From: Bryobacteraceae bacterium
Lineage (GTDB): Bacteria; Acidobacteriota; Terriglobia; Bryobacterales; Bryobacteraceae
Reading direction: 5' to 3'
DNA: 64,000 nt
Assembly: GCA_025056865.1 (NCBI GenBank)
Contig: JANWVO010000039.1
Span: 62,001-126,000, forward strand
A program made the position numbers and the translations under genes. How positions within the stretch are numbered: position 1 is the first letter of the stretch; every line of letters starts with the position of its first letter. The notes beneath the pieces are model-generated. The model was not told where the DNA came from and searched no databases. It saw nothing but the letters and a program-made list of their open reading frames with translations. Below are positions 1-9,112 of this stretch, in pieces.

Positions 1-84
1 GCTCCGCAAACGCTGCCGGACCCGCGGCGGTCGCTGGATGCGCAGTCCAGCCAGCTTGTCCAGATCACGGCAGCCGGACGCTGA
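1..84 (+). CDS. C-terminal fragment of an unidentified protein
   Basis: The plus frame starting at base 1 is open for 27 codons and ends at a TGA at 82-84, with mostly G or C at third codon positions, as in neighbouring genes. If real it is the tail of a gene that begins left of the window and converges on wecB, 20 bp away. The tail is rich in Gln, Ser and Leu and shows no recognisable motif. A second plus frame is also open here, so the choice of frame is uncertain. Confidence 0.35.
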   Translation, partial: APQTLPDPRRSLDAQSSQLVQITAAGR

Positions 85-104
85 GCGGAGTGATCCGCAG
101 GCCC

Positions 105-1226
105 TCAGGAGGCCAGGCCAAAGCCAGAGGCGATCGCCTGCGCGCAGCGTGAAGCCGCTTCACCGTCCCACAAATCCGGCACGCGGGCATTGGGCCGTTC
201 CAGCCCGTGACGGTTCCATGCGGCAAGGATCGTCTCTTTCCGTGTGCCGGCCAGCACGTTGGTGCCCTGCTCGATGGTAATGGGCCGTTCCGTGTTGTCA
301 CGCAGCGTGAAGCAGGGGATGCCGAGCACAGTGGTCTCTTCCTGGATGCCCCCGGAGTCAGTGAAGACGGCGGCGGCGCGGGCCATGAGGCTCAGGAATT
401 CCAGGTAGGAGAGGGGATCGAGCAGCCGGATGTGGCCGTGCTTCCATGCCCTGGAGCTTTGGAGGCGGTTGCGGGTCCTCGGGTGGACAGGGAAGACGAG
501 CGGCAGCTCGCCACTGATGTCTGCCAGCGCCTCCAGGATGCTCTCGAGAGCCTCTGCGTCGTCCACATTGGCGGGCCGGTGTAGCGTGACGACGCCGTAG
601 CCGCGAGGTGGCAAAGCAAGGCGGGAAGGGAGGTCGGCGGCCTCCGCCTTCTCGAGATGGCGGCGGAGCGAATCGATCATCAGATTGCCCACCAGATGGA
701 TCTTCGAGCCGTCAATGCCCTCGCGGCGGAGGTTGGCCACGCCGCTTGGCTCGCTGACAAGCAGAAGTTCCGAGATGGCGTCCGTGAGGACGCGGTTCAC
801 CTCTTCGGGCATGGTGCGGTCGAAACTTCTCAGGCCAGCCTCCACGTGGACCACAGGGACGCAAAGCTTGGAGGCGACGAGCGCGCAGCCGAGCGTGGAG
901 TTGACGTCGCCAACGACGATTACCGCGTCCGGGCGCACATCGAGCACCACCGGTTCGAAGCTCCGGAGGATCTCGGCTGTCTGCTGCGCATGGGAGCCGG
1001 AACCCACGCCGAGGTAGAAGTCGGGGTCGGGCAGACCAAGGTCGCGAAAGAACGCGCCCGACATCTGATGGTCGTAATGCTGGCCCGTGTGCACAAGCAG
1101 CGCATGGAAGCGGCTGTCGGAACGCAGTGCCTCCATCAGCGGCGCGAGCTTCATGAAGTTGGGTCTCGCGCCGCCGACGCACAGAACCCTGAGCGAGGAT
1201 CGCTTCCCTGTCGGTGACATCAGCAC
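105..1226 (-). CDS. wecB: UDP-N-acetylglucosamine 2-epimerase (non-hydrolysing)
   Basis: Interconverts UDP-GlcNAc and UDP-ManNAc in the cytosol, supplying ManNAc units for surface polysaccharide. The 373-residue length fits the family. The N-terminal GGARPNFMKLAPLM segment (about residues 18-31), the HVEAGLRS and PEEVNR acidic motifs, the TLHRPANVDD histidine motif and DSGGIQEE near residue 290 are all family hallmarks of the GT-B-fold epimerases. The start is GTG at 1226, with an in-frame ATG two codons later equally possible. It lies near a large glycosyltransferase gene at 3185, which fits a polysaccharide role, although the two genes are on opposite strands. Confidence 0.95.
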   Translation of the reverse strand: MLMSPTGKRSSLRVLCVGGARPNFMKLAPLMEALRSDSRFHALLVHTGQHYDHQMSGAFFRDLGLPDPDFYLGVGSGSHAQQTAEILRSFEPVVLDVRPDAVIVVGDVNSTLGCALVASKLCVPVVHVEAGLRSFDRTMPEEVNRVLTDAISELLLVSEPSGVANLRREGIDGSKIHLVGNLMIDSLRRHLEKAEAADLPSRLALPPRGYGVVTLHRPANVDDAEALESILEALADISGELPLVFPVHPRTRNRLQSSRAWKHGHIRLLDPLSYLEFLSLMARAAAVFTDSGGIQEETTVLGIPCFTLRDNTERPITIEQGTNVLAGTRKETILAAWNRHGLERPNARVPDLWDGEAASRCAQAIASGFGLAS

Positions 1227-1270
1227 GAATCTTCAGTTTGCCACGACCCTCGCGGCAGTCGCGTCCGGGA

Positions 1271-1309
1271 GTGAGAAAGGCCCGCCCGGCATCAAAGACC
1301 GGGCGGGCC
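1271..1309 (-). terminator. Rho-independent terminator after the cytochrome c gene
   Basis: An 11-bp perfect inverted repeat (GGCCCGCCCGG at 1279-1289 with its complement at 1299-1309) encloses a 9-nt loop. Read on the minus strand it is followed by TTTCTC. It sits 28 bp past the cytochrome c stop codon and before wecB on the same strand, so it should separate the two transcripts. Confidence 0.75.
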
Positions 1310-1336
1310 AGGAGTTGATTGCGCCATCCGGCGGAA

Positions 1337-1669
1337 CTACTTCTTCAGGGTGCGGATGAAGGCGATGACGTTGTCAAGGTCGCCGGGCTGCAACGTCTTC
1401 ACGAGCGCCTTGTGGTTGGCCGCCTCGTTGAACTTCTTTGCGATCTCGGCGTCTTTCATCGCCTGCACTTCCTTGCCGCCGAGGGGCAGGAGTTTCTCGC
1501 CAAACTTCTTCTGCATGGCTGGCGTGCCGGCGCCGTCTTCCGCGTGGCACGACTTGCAGCGCTTCATGTAGAGTTCCTTGCCCTTCTCGGCGTCGCCAGC
1601 CCCGAAGGCAGGGACGAGGATGATTGCGGCAAGAACAACCGGAACGAGGAGACGCAGGGTCTTGAGCAT
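1337..1669 (-). CDS. Small class I c-type cytochrome
   Basis: A 110-residue exported single-haem electron carrier. Residues 1-24 form a signal peptide with a hydrophobic core and an AFGA cleavage region. The haem-binding motif CKSCH lies at residues 38-42. The rest is a compact lysine-rich domain ending in LDNVIAFIRTLKK, a C-terminal helix usual for cytochrome c domains. The ATG at 1669 is chosen because GGAGG lies 8 nt upstream; a longer reading frame with an ATG at 1690 has no such site. The redox partner is not visible; the nearest oxidoreductase genes are about 10 kb away. It is followed by its own terminator. Confidence 0.9.
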   Translation of the reverse strand: MLKTLRLLVPVVLAAIILVPAFGAGDAEKGKELYMKRCKSCHAEDGAGTPAMQKKFGEKLLPLGGKEVQAMKDAEIAKKFNEAANHKALVKTLQPGDLDNVIAFIRTLKK

Positions 1670-1909
1670 GAATCGGACCTCCATATCCATTTATACGCGA
1701 ATTCTCGCCGTGCGGTTGCCTGCGGCGGCCTCTGGGGCCAGGCACCCTGCGTGCTGCGGCGAAGGGCTGTTACCCGCGTGCCCGGAGCGGCCGGTGGAGT
1801 GGCGTCGGCAGGTTGCAGCCGATGCTGCGGGGGCAGCCAGGCCGGAATGCCCACGCCGATACCGATTGACCGGAAGAGGAATGCTCCTCGCCGGAACCCG
1901 GTCCTGCCG

Positions 1910-3034
1910 TCAGCGCAGGCCGCCCGAAGGTGCGGTGTACTGGATCTCCCGCATGCCTTCCTCCAGCCCCACAATCCGTATTGTGTGCACCCGCGGAGCC
2001 GGGGGAGCCTGGTTGCGATTCGTAGCAACAGACGGCGGGGAGGGGTTGGCCGCACTGGCCGGGCTGGCGGCGTTCTGTGGGGAAAGAGCGCCTCCCGAAA
2101 GCGCCGATTCCAGCGCTCGCTTCCCCAGCTCGAGAGCAGCCGCCCTGGCCTGTTCCATGCCGGCCTCCAGTTCTGCTGCGGGGATGTCCAGGGCCGCGAT
2201 AACCTGGTTGCCCTTCATGCCCACCTGAATGCGTTTGAGCCATGCGCCGGCGTCCTGACCGCTCGCCGGAGCAGCCACCCGAAACATGCCGGCCAACATC
2301 CGGGCAGACTCGGCGGAGTCTGCTGTCAGTGCGGCCTGAAGGCGCAATCCGCGCTGGAGCGAGACGAGCAGATCCATGGCACGCAGCGAATCGAGCGGGC
2401 CACGGACTGGCACCGTTCCGAGCGCACGGGCCGTGTCCGCGACGGCCAGCCAGATCTCAGCTTCCATCGCCAACCGGGCCGCCCTCCCGTACAGGCTGGC
2501 ATCCCTGGCTCCGCCCTTGCCCTCCAGAATCAATGCCAACGAAGGGCGGTCGCCAATCAGCATCCACCGCGTGCCATGGACGGCGATGAGCGGCTCGCCT
2601 GGTTTCGAGCCGGGAGGAACGTAAAGGTCAGCGCCCCGGAGCCGCTCCATCGCGGTGCCGGGAGGCATGGACTTCTTGAGCTTTGCGCGGTCGATAGAAC
2701 CCTCAATCGCGACGACCAGCCCCTGCGGATCAGCCGAATCCTTCATCTCCAGCCCGACGCCGGAAGCGATTATGCGGTCGACGGAAGTCACGGCCTGGAG
2801 CCCCAGGCCGGAAGTCTCCAGCCGGCTTTCGGCCCCCTGAAACTGCCGGGCCAGGATCCGGCCTGCTGGGGAGTTTCGCGCGCGGACCCAGTCCACCCCC
2901 AGGATCCAGTTCGCTCCCGGGTGGACCAGCTTCCAGGGGTCGGAGCCGAAATTCGGCTGGTCCGCCGGCAGCGGCTGCATCGAGACCAGCAGGCTCAGCC
3001 CCGTGAGACCAACGGACGCGGCGAGCGATCGCAT
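1910..3034 (-). CDS. Exported protein of unknown function
   Basis: I do not recognise the family. The 374-residue product begins with a plausible signal peptide (MRSLAASVGLTGLSLLVS), continues as a soluble mixed alpha/beta region containing WILGVDWVRARNSPAG near residue 45, and ends in an Ala/Pro/Ser-rich stretch (about 310-345) before a short final strand. Such architecture is common in periplasmic or surface proteins of Acidobacteria. The start at 3034 is supported by GGAGGA 5-6 nt upstream; an in-frame ATG seven codons earlier lacks that support. The gap of 240 bp to the cytochrome gene shows nothing recognisable. It diverges from the glycosyltransferase gene. Confidence 0.75.
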   Translation of the reverse strand: MRSLAASVGLTGLSLLVSMQPLPADQPNFGSDPWKLVHPGANWILGVDWVRARNSPAGRILARQFQGAESRLETSGLGLQAVTSVDRIIASGVGLEMKDSADPQGLVVAIEGSIDRAKLKKSMPPGTAMERLRGADLYVPPGSKPGEPLIAVHGTRWMLIGDRPSLALILEGKGGARDASLYGRAARLAMEAEIWLAVADTARALGTVPVRGPLDSLRAMDLLVSLQRGLRLQAALTADSAESARMLAGMFRVAAPASGQDAGAWLKRIQVGMKGNQVIAALDIPAAELEAGMEQARAAALELGKRALESALSGGALSPQNAASPASAANPSPPSVATNRNQAPPAPRVHTIRIVGLEEGMREIQYTAPSGGLR

Positions 3035-3184
3035 GACTTTCCTCCAGTCATCCATCGGCCGCCGCCGCGGCTTTCTTTACACGGTGCAGCACGCGGGTAG
3101 AGGCCCGCAGCGGCAGCCGGCAGACGGATGGAAGAATAAGAGAAGATCGAAGATCCCAGATCCGATCTGCAAGGAGTCTGATCA

Positions 3185-6100
3185 TTGGCTGAGCGAGCGC
3201 ATCCGTGCGACCCCGGCTTTCAGGGGACTGCTTACGAGCAGCAGATGCATTTTCGTTACCGCTTCGCTGCCCGGTTCACCCGCGGAAAAGATGTCCTGGA
3301 TGCCGGGTGCGGCACCTGCTGGGGGTGGATCCATCTGGGAGATGCACGGTCCCTGACGGGGTTGGATGCCGATGCGGAGGCGTTGCAGGACGCCCGCCGG
3401 ATGGGATTCGCCGACAGGGTGGCTGGCGGAGAGATGCGCTGTCTTCCTTTTCGCGACGGCTCTTTCGATGCTGTCGTGTGTCTCGAGGCGATCGAGCACG
3501 TCACGCCCTCCGACGCAGCGGCCTTCCTGGAGGAATGCGCGAGAGTCCTGCGCCCGGGGGGCCTCGTCGTGATCTCCACGCCCCTGCGCCAACAGGGGCG
3601 GCATTCGGGGAACCCGTGGCACCTGGTGGAGTATTCGCAGCCCGAGATTGGCGGGCTGCTGGAGAGGGTGCTGGAGCCGCTGGAGGTGCATGTGGAGCCG
3701 GGGCAGGACGCTCCGGTTTTCCTCCTCGCAGGCAGGCTGCGCCCGGAACGCAGCCCCGCAGCCGTCTGCTGGGACAGCAGCCAGGCGGGGGAGCGCGCCG
3801 CGAGATGGCTGGCAGAAATGGCGGACGGCGACGGATTCCGGTTTGCCCCGGGCTGCCCCACCACGGTAGGAGCCACTTCCATGGGCGTGCTTCTGGCCGA
3901 GGGGCTCGGTGCTCTGGCTAGGCTGCCCATGCCGCCTCAGGCAGCCGCCGCGGCAATCCAGAAAGCGCAGGATGCGGAAACCGGCCTGTTTCTCGAACCG
4001 CTCCTCGGGGAGATCCCTCTTGAAGGGGATCTCCACGACGAGGAGTATTTCCGCTGGACGACCACCTACCTCGCCCTCCATGCTCTGGATGCGCTCGGCG
4101 AGAAGCCCCTTCACGGCCTTGCCTTCCTGAAGCCTTTCCTCGAGGAAGGGAGGGCCGCCGCATGGCTGGAAGGGCTGGATTGGTCGAACCCCTGGCGCGA
4201 AAGCAACCGAATCATGCACCTGCTGTCGGGTCTGCTCTTCCTGCTCAAGTGGGAGGGCCAGACCTCCGCAGCAGCCGCCTACCACGAAGTTCTCGACTGG
4301 CTGGACGCCCACCAGGACCCCCGCACTGGACTGTGGGGCACGGACAGGGGCGCGTCCCTACTGAACGCCGTGGCCGGGGCCTATCACTTCGTTCCGTTTT
4401 ACCGGTATGCGCGGCGGCCTGTGCGCGGCTGGTCAAGAATCGTCGATGCGTGTCTCCAGATCCAGCAGGAGGACGGGCTGTTCGGCCCCGCGCCGGGCGG
4501 CGGTGCCTGCGAGGACACGGACGCTATTGACCTTCTCTGCACCGCAGCGCGCGTGCAGAAGCGCATTAGTCCCGAGATCCGCCGGGCGCTGACGCGCGCC
4601 TTCTGGGCCATCTGGAACATGCAGCGGGAGGACGGAAGCTTCCCCTACGCCAACGTCGGGGGCGAGGCCACGTACCGTTACTCGAGCTGGCCGGCGATGG
4701 AGGCCCGCGTGAACGGGGGCGACCTGTGGGCCACCTGGTTCCGTCTCGCCGCCCTCCACACGATCCGTACGCTGCTGGGCGAAGATCTTCCGCCCCTGGG
4801 CGCCTGGACGTTCCGGCGGTTTCCGGCGCTCGGGTTTCATCTTGCCGACACCGCTGTGCCACAGGATGCAGAAACCGCGCATCGGCTCATCTGGTTCCGC
4901 CCGCTGCCCGCTCCGCCCCCATCTCCCAAGCCGCGCGTGGCGGCCGTTGTCACGTGTTACAACCTCGGCGAGTACATCTTCGAAGCGCTGGCCAGCCTGT
5001 GCAGGCAGACGCTGAAAGATCTGGAGGCCGTGATCGTGGATGACGGATCCACGGACACGTTCACTGTGGCGCGGCTGGACGCGCTCGCGGAAGACGGATG
5101 GCGGGTGATCCGCACCATGAACCGGGGCCTGCCTGCGGCGCGCAACCTCGGCATTGCTGCCACCCGGGCCCCTTATGTCTGCTGCCTCGACGCCGACGAC
5201 ATCCTGCGGCCCGAATATTTCGAAAAAGCCGTGGAGACGCTCGATGCGAATCCCCGCGCCGGCTTCGTAAGCTGCTTCTACAGTCTTTTCGACGAGGCGC
5301 AGGGCGCCTACCGCTATACGCGGCCCCGGCTGCCGGAGATGCTGGCGCGCAACGAGGCGGTGGTGGCCAGCGTTTTCCGCCGTCAGGCGTGGGCGGAAGC
5401 GGGTGGCTACTGCGAATCGCTTCCGGCCATGCAGGATTGGGATTTCTGGATCTCCATCCTGGAAAAAGGCTGGGAGGGCCGGGTCCTTCCGGAAGTCCTG
5501 TTCGAGTACCGCATCCGCCACGGGTCAATGTATTCCACTACGAGGAAGCCGGCGAATTTTGCGCGAATCAGTGCGATGATCCATGCACGGCACGCCGAAA
5601 TTTACCAGAAGTATTTCCTGGACGTCCTGCGGCTGAAAGCACGGATCTTTGCGGAAAAAGTGGATTATTGCCTGAAACTGGAAACGGACTTCCGGCAGGC
5701 CCTGAAAGAGGCGCGGAGAGAACACGGGGCGGCCCGCGGAGTGCCGGCGGCATCCGGCGAGCAGGCGGAGCAGGCCGTAGGGAGGGCCGCAGTTGCGCCG
5801 CCGCCCGTGGCGATCTTCCCCACGCCATCTCTCTGGCAGACGGCAAGGTGGGTCTGGCGCCGGCTGGGCGACCCGGGCGAGGGGATGCGGCCATGGGCGA
5901 ACCTCCTCCTGTTTCTGCGGGTGCTGCTGAGCGCTTCGAAGCGGCGCCTGTGGTACAGCCAGTTCAGGCCGCTGGAATACATTGCCTGCCATCCGGAAGT
6001 GGCGCACGCGCGCATCCACGCCTCCGTTCACTATGCATTCGCCGGGGCGTGGGAAGGAGCCAACGCAAGCGGGGAGTTTTCCTCGTTCCTGTACTGGCTG

Positions 6101-8149
6101 CGCAACCCGGACGTGGCGGCCGCAGGCCTGAACCCGCTGCTCCACTGGGTCGTGCACGGCCGGGAGGAGGGGCGCCGCCCCATCCCTCACCGTGTTGGCA
6201 TGGCTCTCTGGGATTTCCCTGCCGAAATGCTGGCCGATGGCAGCGAGACTGCCGAGCCCGTGATCTCCGTCGTGGTCCCCTGCTTCCAGCTTGGCCGCTA
6301 TGTCGAAGAGGCGCTGGCTTCGGTCATCCGCCAGACGTTCGCCGGCCTCGAAATTCTCCTGGTGGAAGGCGGCTCCACGGACGGCGAGACTCCCGCCAGA
6401 GTCCGGCAGATTGAACGCGCCCGGATCCCCGGGCTCCGGACGATTTACAGAGACCGGCCCTGCCTGGCGGGCGACAACCGCAATTTCGCCATCGGGCAGG
6501 CCCGCGGCCGCTATATCTGCTGCCTGGATGCCGATGATCAGCTCGATCCTGTCTATCTCGAGACTGCGTTGTTCCTGGCGGAATTCGGGGGGTATGACTT
6601 CGTCTATCCGTCCGTGCGCCTTCATGGGGACGGGCAGGGGCAGTGGCGCGTGCGGGATCCAGAATGGCCAGAAATTCTCCGCCACAACCTTGTATCGACG
6701 GTGGCGCTGTTCCGGCGGGAGGCGTGGGAGGCCGTTGGGGGGTACCGGGACTGGGGGACAGGCGAAAACTACCTTCCCGAGGACTGGGATCTGTGGGTCC
6801 GGATGTTGGCGGAAGGTTTCCGGGGCGCGGCGCTGCCAGAGCCTCTGATGCACTACCGCATCCGGGAGCGGAGCCTGTCCCGCCATGAGACCGGCGGCGA
6901 GAAGGCGCTTTCCAGCCGGCTCGCGGCGGCCAATGCCGGGCTGTTCCGCTTGCCGAGGCCGCGGCCACGGCCTCTTCCCCCGCCGGAACGCCTTCGCTGG
7001 AGCTGCCTCGAGTCGACACCCGGCGAGACGGTAATGCTGGTCATCCCGTTTTTCAGCGTCGGCGGGGCAGAACGGATCTTCACCGCGCTGCTGGAAGAGT
7101 GGCGCCGCCGGGGCGTGCCCGTGCTTGCCGTGACGACCCGGCGGCCGGACCCCGGCGCGCCGGACCATACGGACAGGCTGCGGACGCTCACCCGCCATGT
7201 TTATCCGCTGGAAGGTCTGTTTCCGGGCCGGCAGGATGTCCAGCGGGATTTTCTTTATTTCCTGCTTCGCCGGTACAGGCCCCGCTGCATTTTTGCTGCG
7301 GGCAGTGATTTCTTTTACTGGGCCATGCCTGCGGTGCGGCGATATTTCCCCGAAATAATCATCATCGACCAACTTTTCAATGACCAGGTATTCGTCGGAA
7401 AGAATCGCGATTTTTCTGCTTTTCTGGACTGTACCTGCGTTCCTTCCCGTGCGCTGGCGCAGAAGCTGGCCGGGCAATTTCAGGAAACAGATGAGCGGAT
7501 CGCCGTGATCCCGCATGGCACGGTTCTGCCGGATCCCTCCCATTACGCCGCCGGCGCTTTCCCTGCCGGTTTCCCTGCCCATTTCGCGGGACATCCGGTG
7601 GTCGGCTTCTTCGGCCGGTTTTCCCCGGAGAAGGGAGCGCTGGATTTTGTTCAGATCGCGACTCTTGTCCACCAGCGTTTCCCTCATGTGCGATTCGTGA
7701 TGACTGGCGAGGGGCCGCAGGAGGCGGCCGTCCGCGCCGCAGTCCGCAAGGCGGGGCTGGCGGATGCCTTCGCGCTGCCGGGTTTCGTCGACGACGTGCA
7801 TGCCTGGATGGCGGCAGCCGAAGTGGTCGTGGTGCCCTCCAGGCTGGACGGCATGCCGCTGATCGTCTTCGAGGCGCAGGCGCTGGAAAAGCCGCTCGTC
7901 GCCTCCAGCGTCGGCAGCATCCCGGAAGTCATCGAAGATGGCGTAACCGGAGTGCTGTGCGAACCGGGCAATCCGGCTGCTTTCGCCGAAGCCGTCTGCC
8001 GACTGCTCGAATCCGAGTCCCTGCGGCTCCGCATGGGCCGGGCGGCGCGGTCGTACGCGTTGCGGGAGCACAGCAGGGATCGAATGCTGGAACGCTACTT
8101 CCGTCTGTTCGAGGAGCTTGCGGCGCGCCATGCCGCCCGGAGCCGATGA
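3185..8149 (+). CDS. Polydomain protein: methyltransferase, alpha/alpha-toroid, two GT2 and one GT4 glycosyltransferase domains
   Basis: A 1654-residue cytosolic enzyme likely to assemble a glycan. Domains in order: a class I SAM methyltransferase (motif I VLDAGCGTCWG at 37-47); a helical toroid region (about 210-560) with tandem TGLWG and DGLFG repeats like terpene-cyclase folds; a GT2 domain from about 582 (VVTCYNLGEYIF, VDDGSTD, LDADD); a linker module with a NPLLHWVVHGREEGRRP motif that recurs in polydomain glycosyltransferases; a second GT2 from about 1023 (VVPCFQLGRYVEEAL); and a GT4 domain from about 1281 (FFSVGGAERIF, GFFGRFSPEKG, and the E-rich donor site near 1550). The TTG start is supported by AAGGAG 8 nt upstream. 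The next gene overlaps its stop by 4 bp. Confidence 0.93.
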   Translation: MAERAHPCDPGFQGTAYEQQMHFRYRFAARFTRGKDVLDAGCGTCWGWIHLGDARSLTGLDADAEALQDARRMGFADRVAGGEMRCLPFRDGSFDAVVCLEAIEHVTPSDAAAFLEECARVLRPGGLVVISTPLRQQGRHSGNPWHLVEYSQPEIGGLLERVLEPLEVHVEPGQDAPVFLLAGRLRPERSPAAVCWDSSQAGERAARWLAEMADGDGFRFAPGCPTTVGATSMGVLLAEGLGALARLPMPPQAAAAAIQKAQDAETGLFLEPLLGEIPLEGDLHDEEYFRWTTTYLALHALDALGEKPLHGLAFLKPFLEEGRAAAWLEGLDWSNPWRESNRIMHLLSGLLFLLKWEGQTSAAAAYHEVLDWLDAHQDPRTGLWGTDRGASLLNAVAGAYHFVPFYRYARRPVRGWSRIVDACLQIQQEDGLFGPAPGGGACEDTDAIDLLCTAARVQKRISPEIRRALTRAFWAIWNMQREDGSFPYANVGGEATYRYSSWPAMEARVNGGDLWATWFRLAALHTIRTLLGEDLPPLGAWTFRRFPALGFHLADTAVPQDAETAHRLIWFRPLPAPPPSPKPRVAAVVTCYNLGEYIFEALASLCRQTLKDLEAVIVDDGSTDTFTVARLDALAEDGWRVIRTMNRGLPAARNLGIAATRAPYVCCLDADDILRPEYFEKAVETLDANPRAGFVSCFYSLFDEAQGAYRYTRPRLPEMLARNEAVVASVFRRQAWAEAGGYCESLPAMQDWDFWISILEKGWEGRVLPEVLFEYRIRHGSMYSTTRKPANFARISAMIHARHAEIYQKYFLDVLRLKARIFAEKVDYCLKLETDFRQALKEARREHGAARGVPAASGEQAEQAVGRAAVAPPPVAIFPTPSLWQTARWVWRRLGDPGEGMRPWANLLLFLRVLLSASKRRLWYSQFRPLEYIACHPEVAHARIHASVHYAFAGAWEGANASGEFSSFLYWLRNPDVAAAGLNPLLHWVVHGREEGRRPIPHRVGMALWDFPAEMLADGSETAEPVISVVVPCFQLGRYVEEALASVIRQTFAGLEILLVEGGSTDGETPARVRQIERARIPGLRTIYRDRPCLAGDNRNFAIGQARGRYICCLDADDQLDPVYLETALFLAEFGGYDFVYPSVRLHGDGQGQWRVRDPEWPEILRHNLVSTVALFRREAWEAVGGYRDWGTGENYLPEDWDLWVRMLAEGFRGAALPEPLMHYRIRERSLSRHETGGEKALSSRLAAANAGLFRLPRPRPRPLPPPERLRWSCLESTPGETVMLVIPFFSVGGAERIFTALLEEWRRRGVPVLAVTTRRPDPGAPDHTDRLRTLTRHVYPLEGLFPGRQDVQRDFLYFLLRRYRPRCIFAAGSDFFYWAMPAVRRYFPEIIIIDQLFNDQVFVGKNRDFSAFLDCTCVPSRALAQKLAGQFQETDERIAVIPHGTVLPDPSHYAAGAFPAGFPAHFAGHPVVGFFGRFSPEKGALDFVQIATLVHQRFPHVRFVMTGEGPQEAAVRAAVRKAGLADAFALPGFVDDVHAWMAAAEVVVVPSRLDGMPLIVFEAQALEKPLVASSVGSIPEVIEDGVTGVLCEPGNPAAFAEAVCRLLESESLRLRMGRAARSYALREHSRDRMLERYFRLFEELAARHAARSR

Positions 8150-9033
8150 GGCCGCGAGCGGTGCTCGCCATTGCCTGGATCGGCCTGACGGCCGCGCCGG
8201 AAGCCCTGTGCTGGGAGATCCGCCGTGGCGGAGCCGTGAGGACTGCGCACGCGGGCGCGTCCGTGCGCATTCTCTCCTGGAACATCGAGCGCGGCATCCG
8301 GCTGGAGGAGATCCGCCGGTTTCTGGACCAACGGCAGGCAGACCTGATCCTGTTGCAGGAGGCTGACTGGGAGGCACGGCGCAGCGGAGGCCACCGCATT
8401 GCGGCGGAGCTGGGCGCAGCGTTGGGGCTGGAGTGGGCGTTTGCGCCGGAGTTCCTCGAGCTGGGACAGCGGATTGGCGGGAGGGACGCCTGGCATGGGC
8501 AGGCTACGCTGTCGCGGCTCCCGATCCGCGAAGCGCGCCTGTTTCGGTTCCGCGCGCAAAGCGCAAGCTGGCGGCCCAGGCCGTGGCTGCCTGCGTGGAG
8601 CATCTTCCAGCCGCGCGAGGGAGGCCGCATTGCTCTCGTCACCGTGCACGAGGCCGCCGGTGCAACAGTCATCGCATACAACGTCCATCTGGAGAGCCGG
8701 GAAGCGGAATCGCTCCGCGTGGCGCAGATCCGCGAGGTCCTCGAGGACGCGGCCGCCCAACCGCCGCACGCTGTCCTTCTCCTCGCCGGGGACTTCAACA
8801 CAAAGAGCGGCGCGGACAGCCCGGTGATTCGGGAAGTGGTGGCGGCCGGATTCCGTGCAGCCGCAGGCGGAGTGGTGACGACGAAGCGGGGGCAGGCTCT
8901 GGACTGGATCTTCGTTCGCGGTCCTGCCAGAGCCTCCGACCCCCGTGTGCGCCGGGACGTTCGGCCCGCGGACCACTATCCCGTCGAGGTTCTGCTCGAG
9001 CTGCCCGTCAGCGGCAGCGCCTCCCCGCCATGA
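8146..9033 (+). CDS. Endonuclease/exonuclease/phosphatase-family hydrolase, exported
   Basis: A 295-residue metal-dependent phosphodiesterase or phosphatase of the DNase I/sphingomyelinase fold. Family motifs are present in order: SWNIERG (metal site), LLQEADW, YNVHLES, GDFNT and the terminal RPADHYPV with the catalytic histidine. Residues 1-22 look like a signal peptide or membrane anchor (AVLAIAWIGLTAA), so it probably acts outside the cytoplasm, perhaps on a lipid- or sugar-linked phosphate. The ATG overlaps the stop of the preceding glycosyltransferase gene (ATGA), which indicates translational coupling and a shared pathway. The actual substrate cannot be read from the sequence. Confidence 0.88.
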   Translation: MRPRAVLAIAWIGLTAAPEALCWEIRRGGAVRTAHAGASVRILSWNIERGIRLEEIRRFLDQRQADLILLQEADWEARRSGGHRIAAELGAALGLEWAFAPEFLELGQRIGGRDAWHGQATLSRLPIREARLFRFRAQSASWRPRPWLPAWSIFQPREGGRIALVTVHEAAGATVIAYNVHLESREAESLRVAQIREVLEDAAAQPPHAVLLLAGDFNTKSGADSPVIREVVAAGFRAAAGGVVTTKRGQALDWIFVRGPARASDPRVRRDVRPADHYPVEVLLELPVSGSASPP

Positions 9034-9112
9034 GGCCGCAGTCCTGCACTTGTGCCGGATGCCGCTGGAGGCATAGGATGAACGGGTTGGCGCAAAGGAG
9101 GTCTCCAATCGC

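Noticed and set aside
1691-1909. A small gene in the gap between cytochrome c and the exported protein
   Set aside because: No frame of sensible length with a ribosome-binding site and non-shadow composition; the gap is treated as non-coding.
5525-8377. A long open frame on the minus strand, about 950 codons, opposite the polydomain glycosyltransferase
   Set aside because: The plus strand carries clear GT2 and GT4 motifs throughout. The opposite frame is open because of GC-rich third positions, and its translation is Arg/Pro/Gln-rich without domains.
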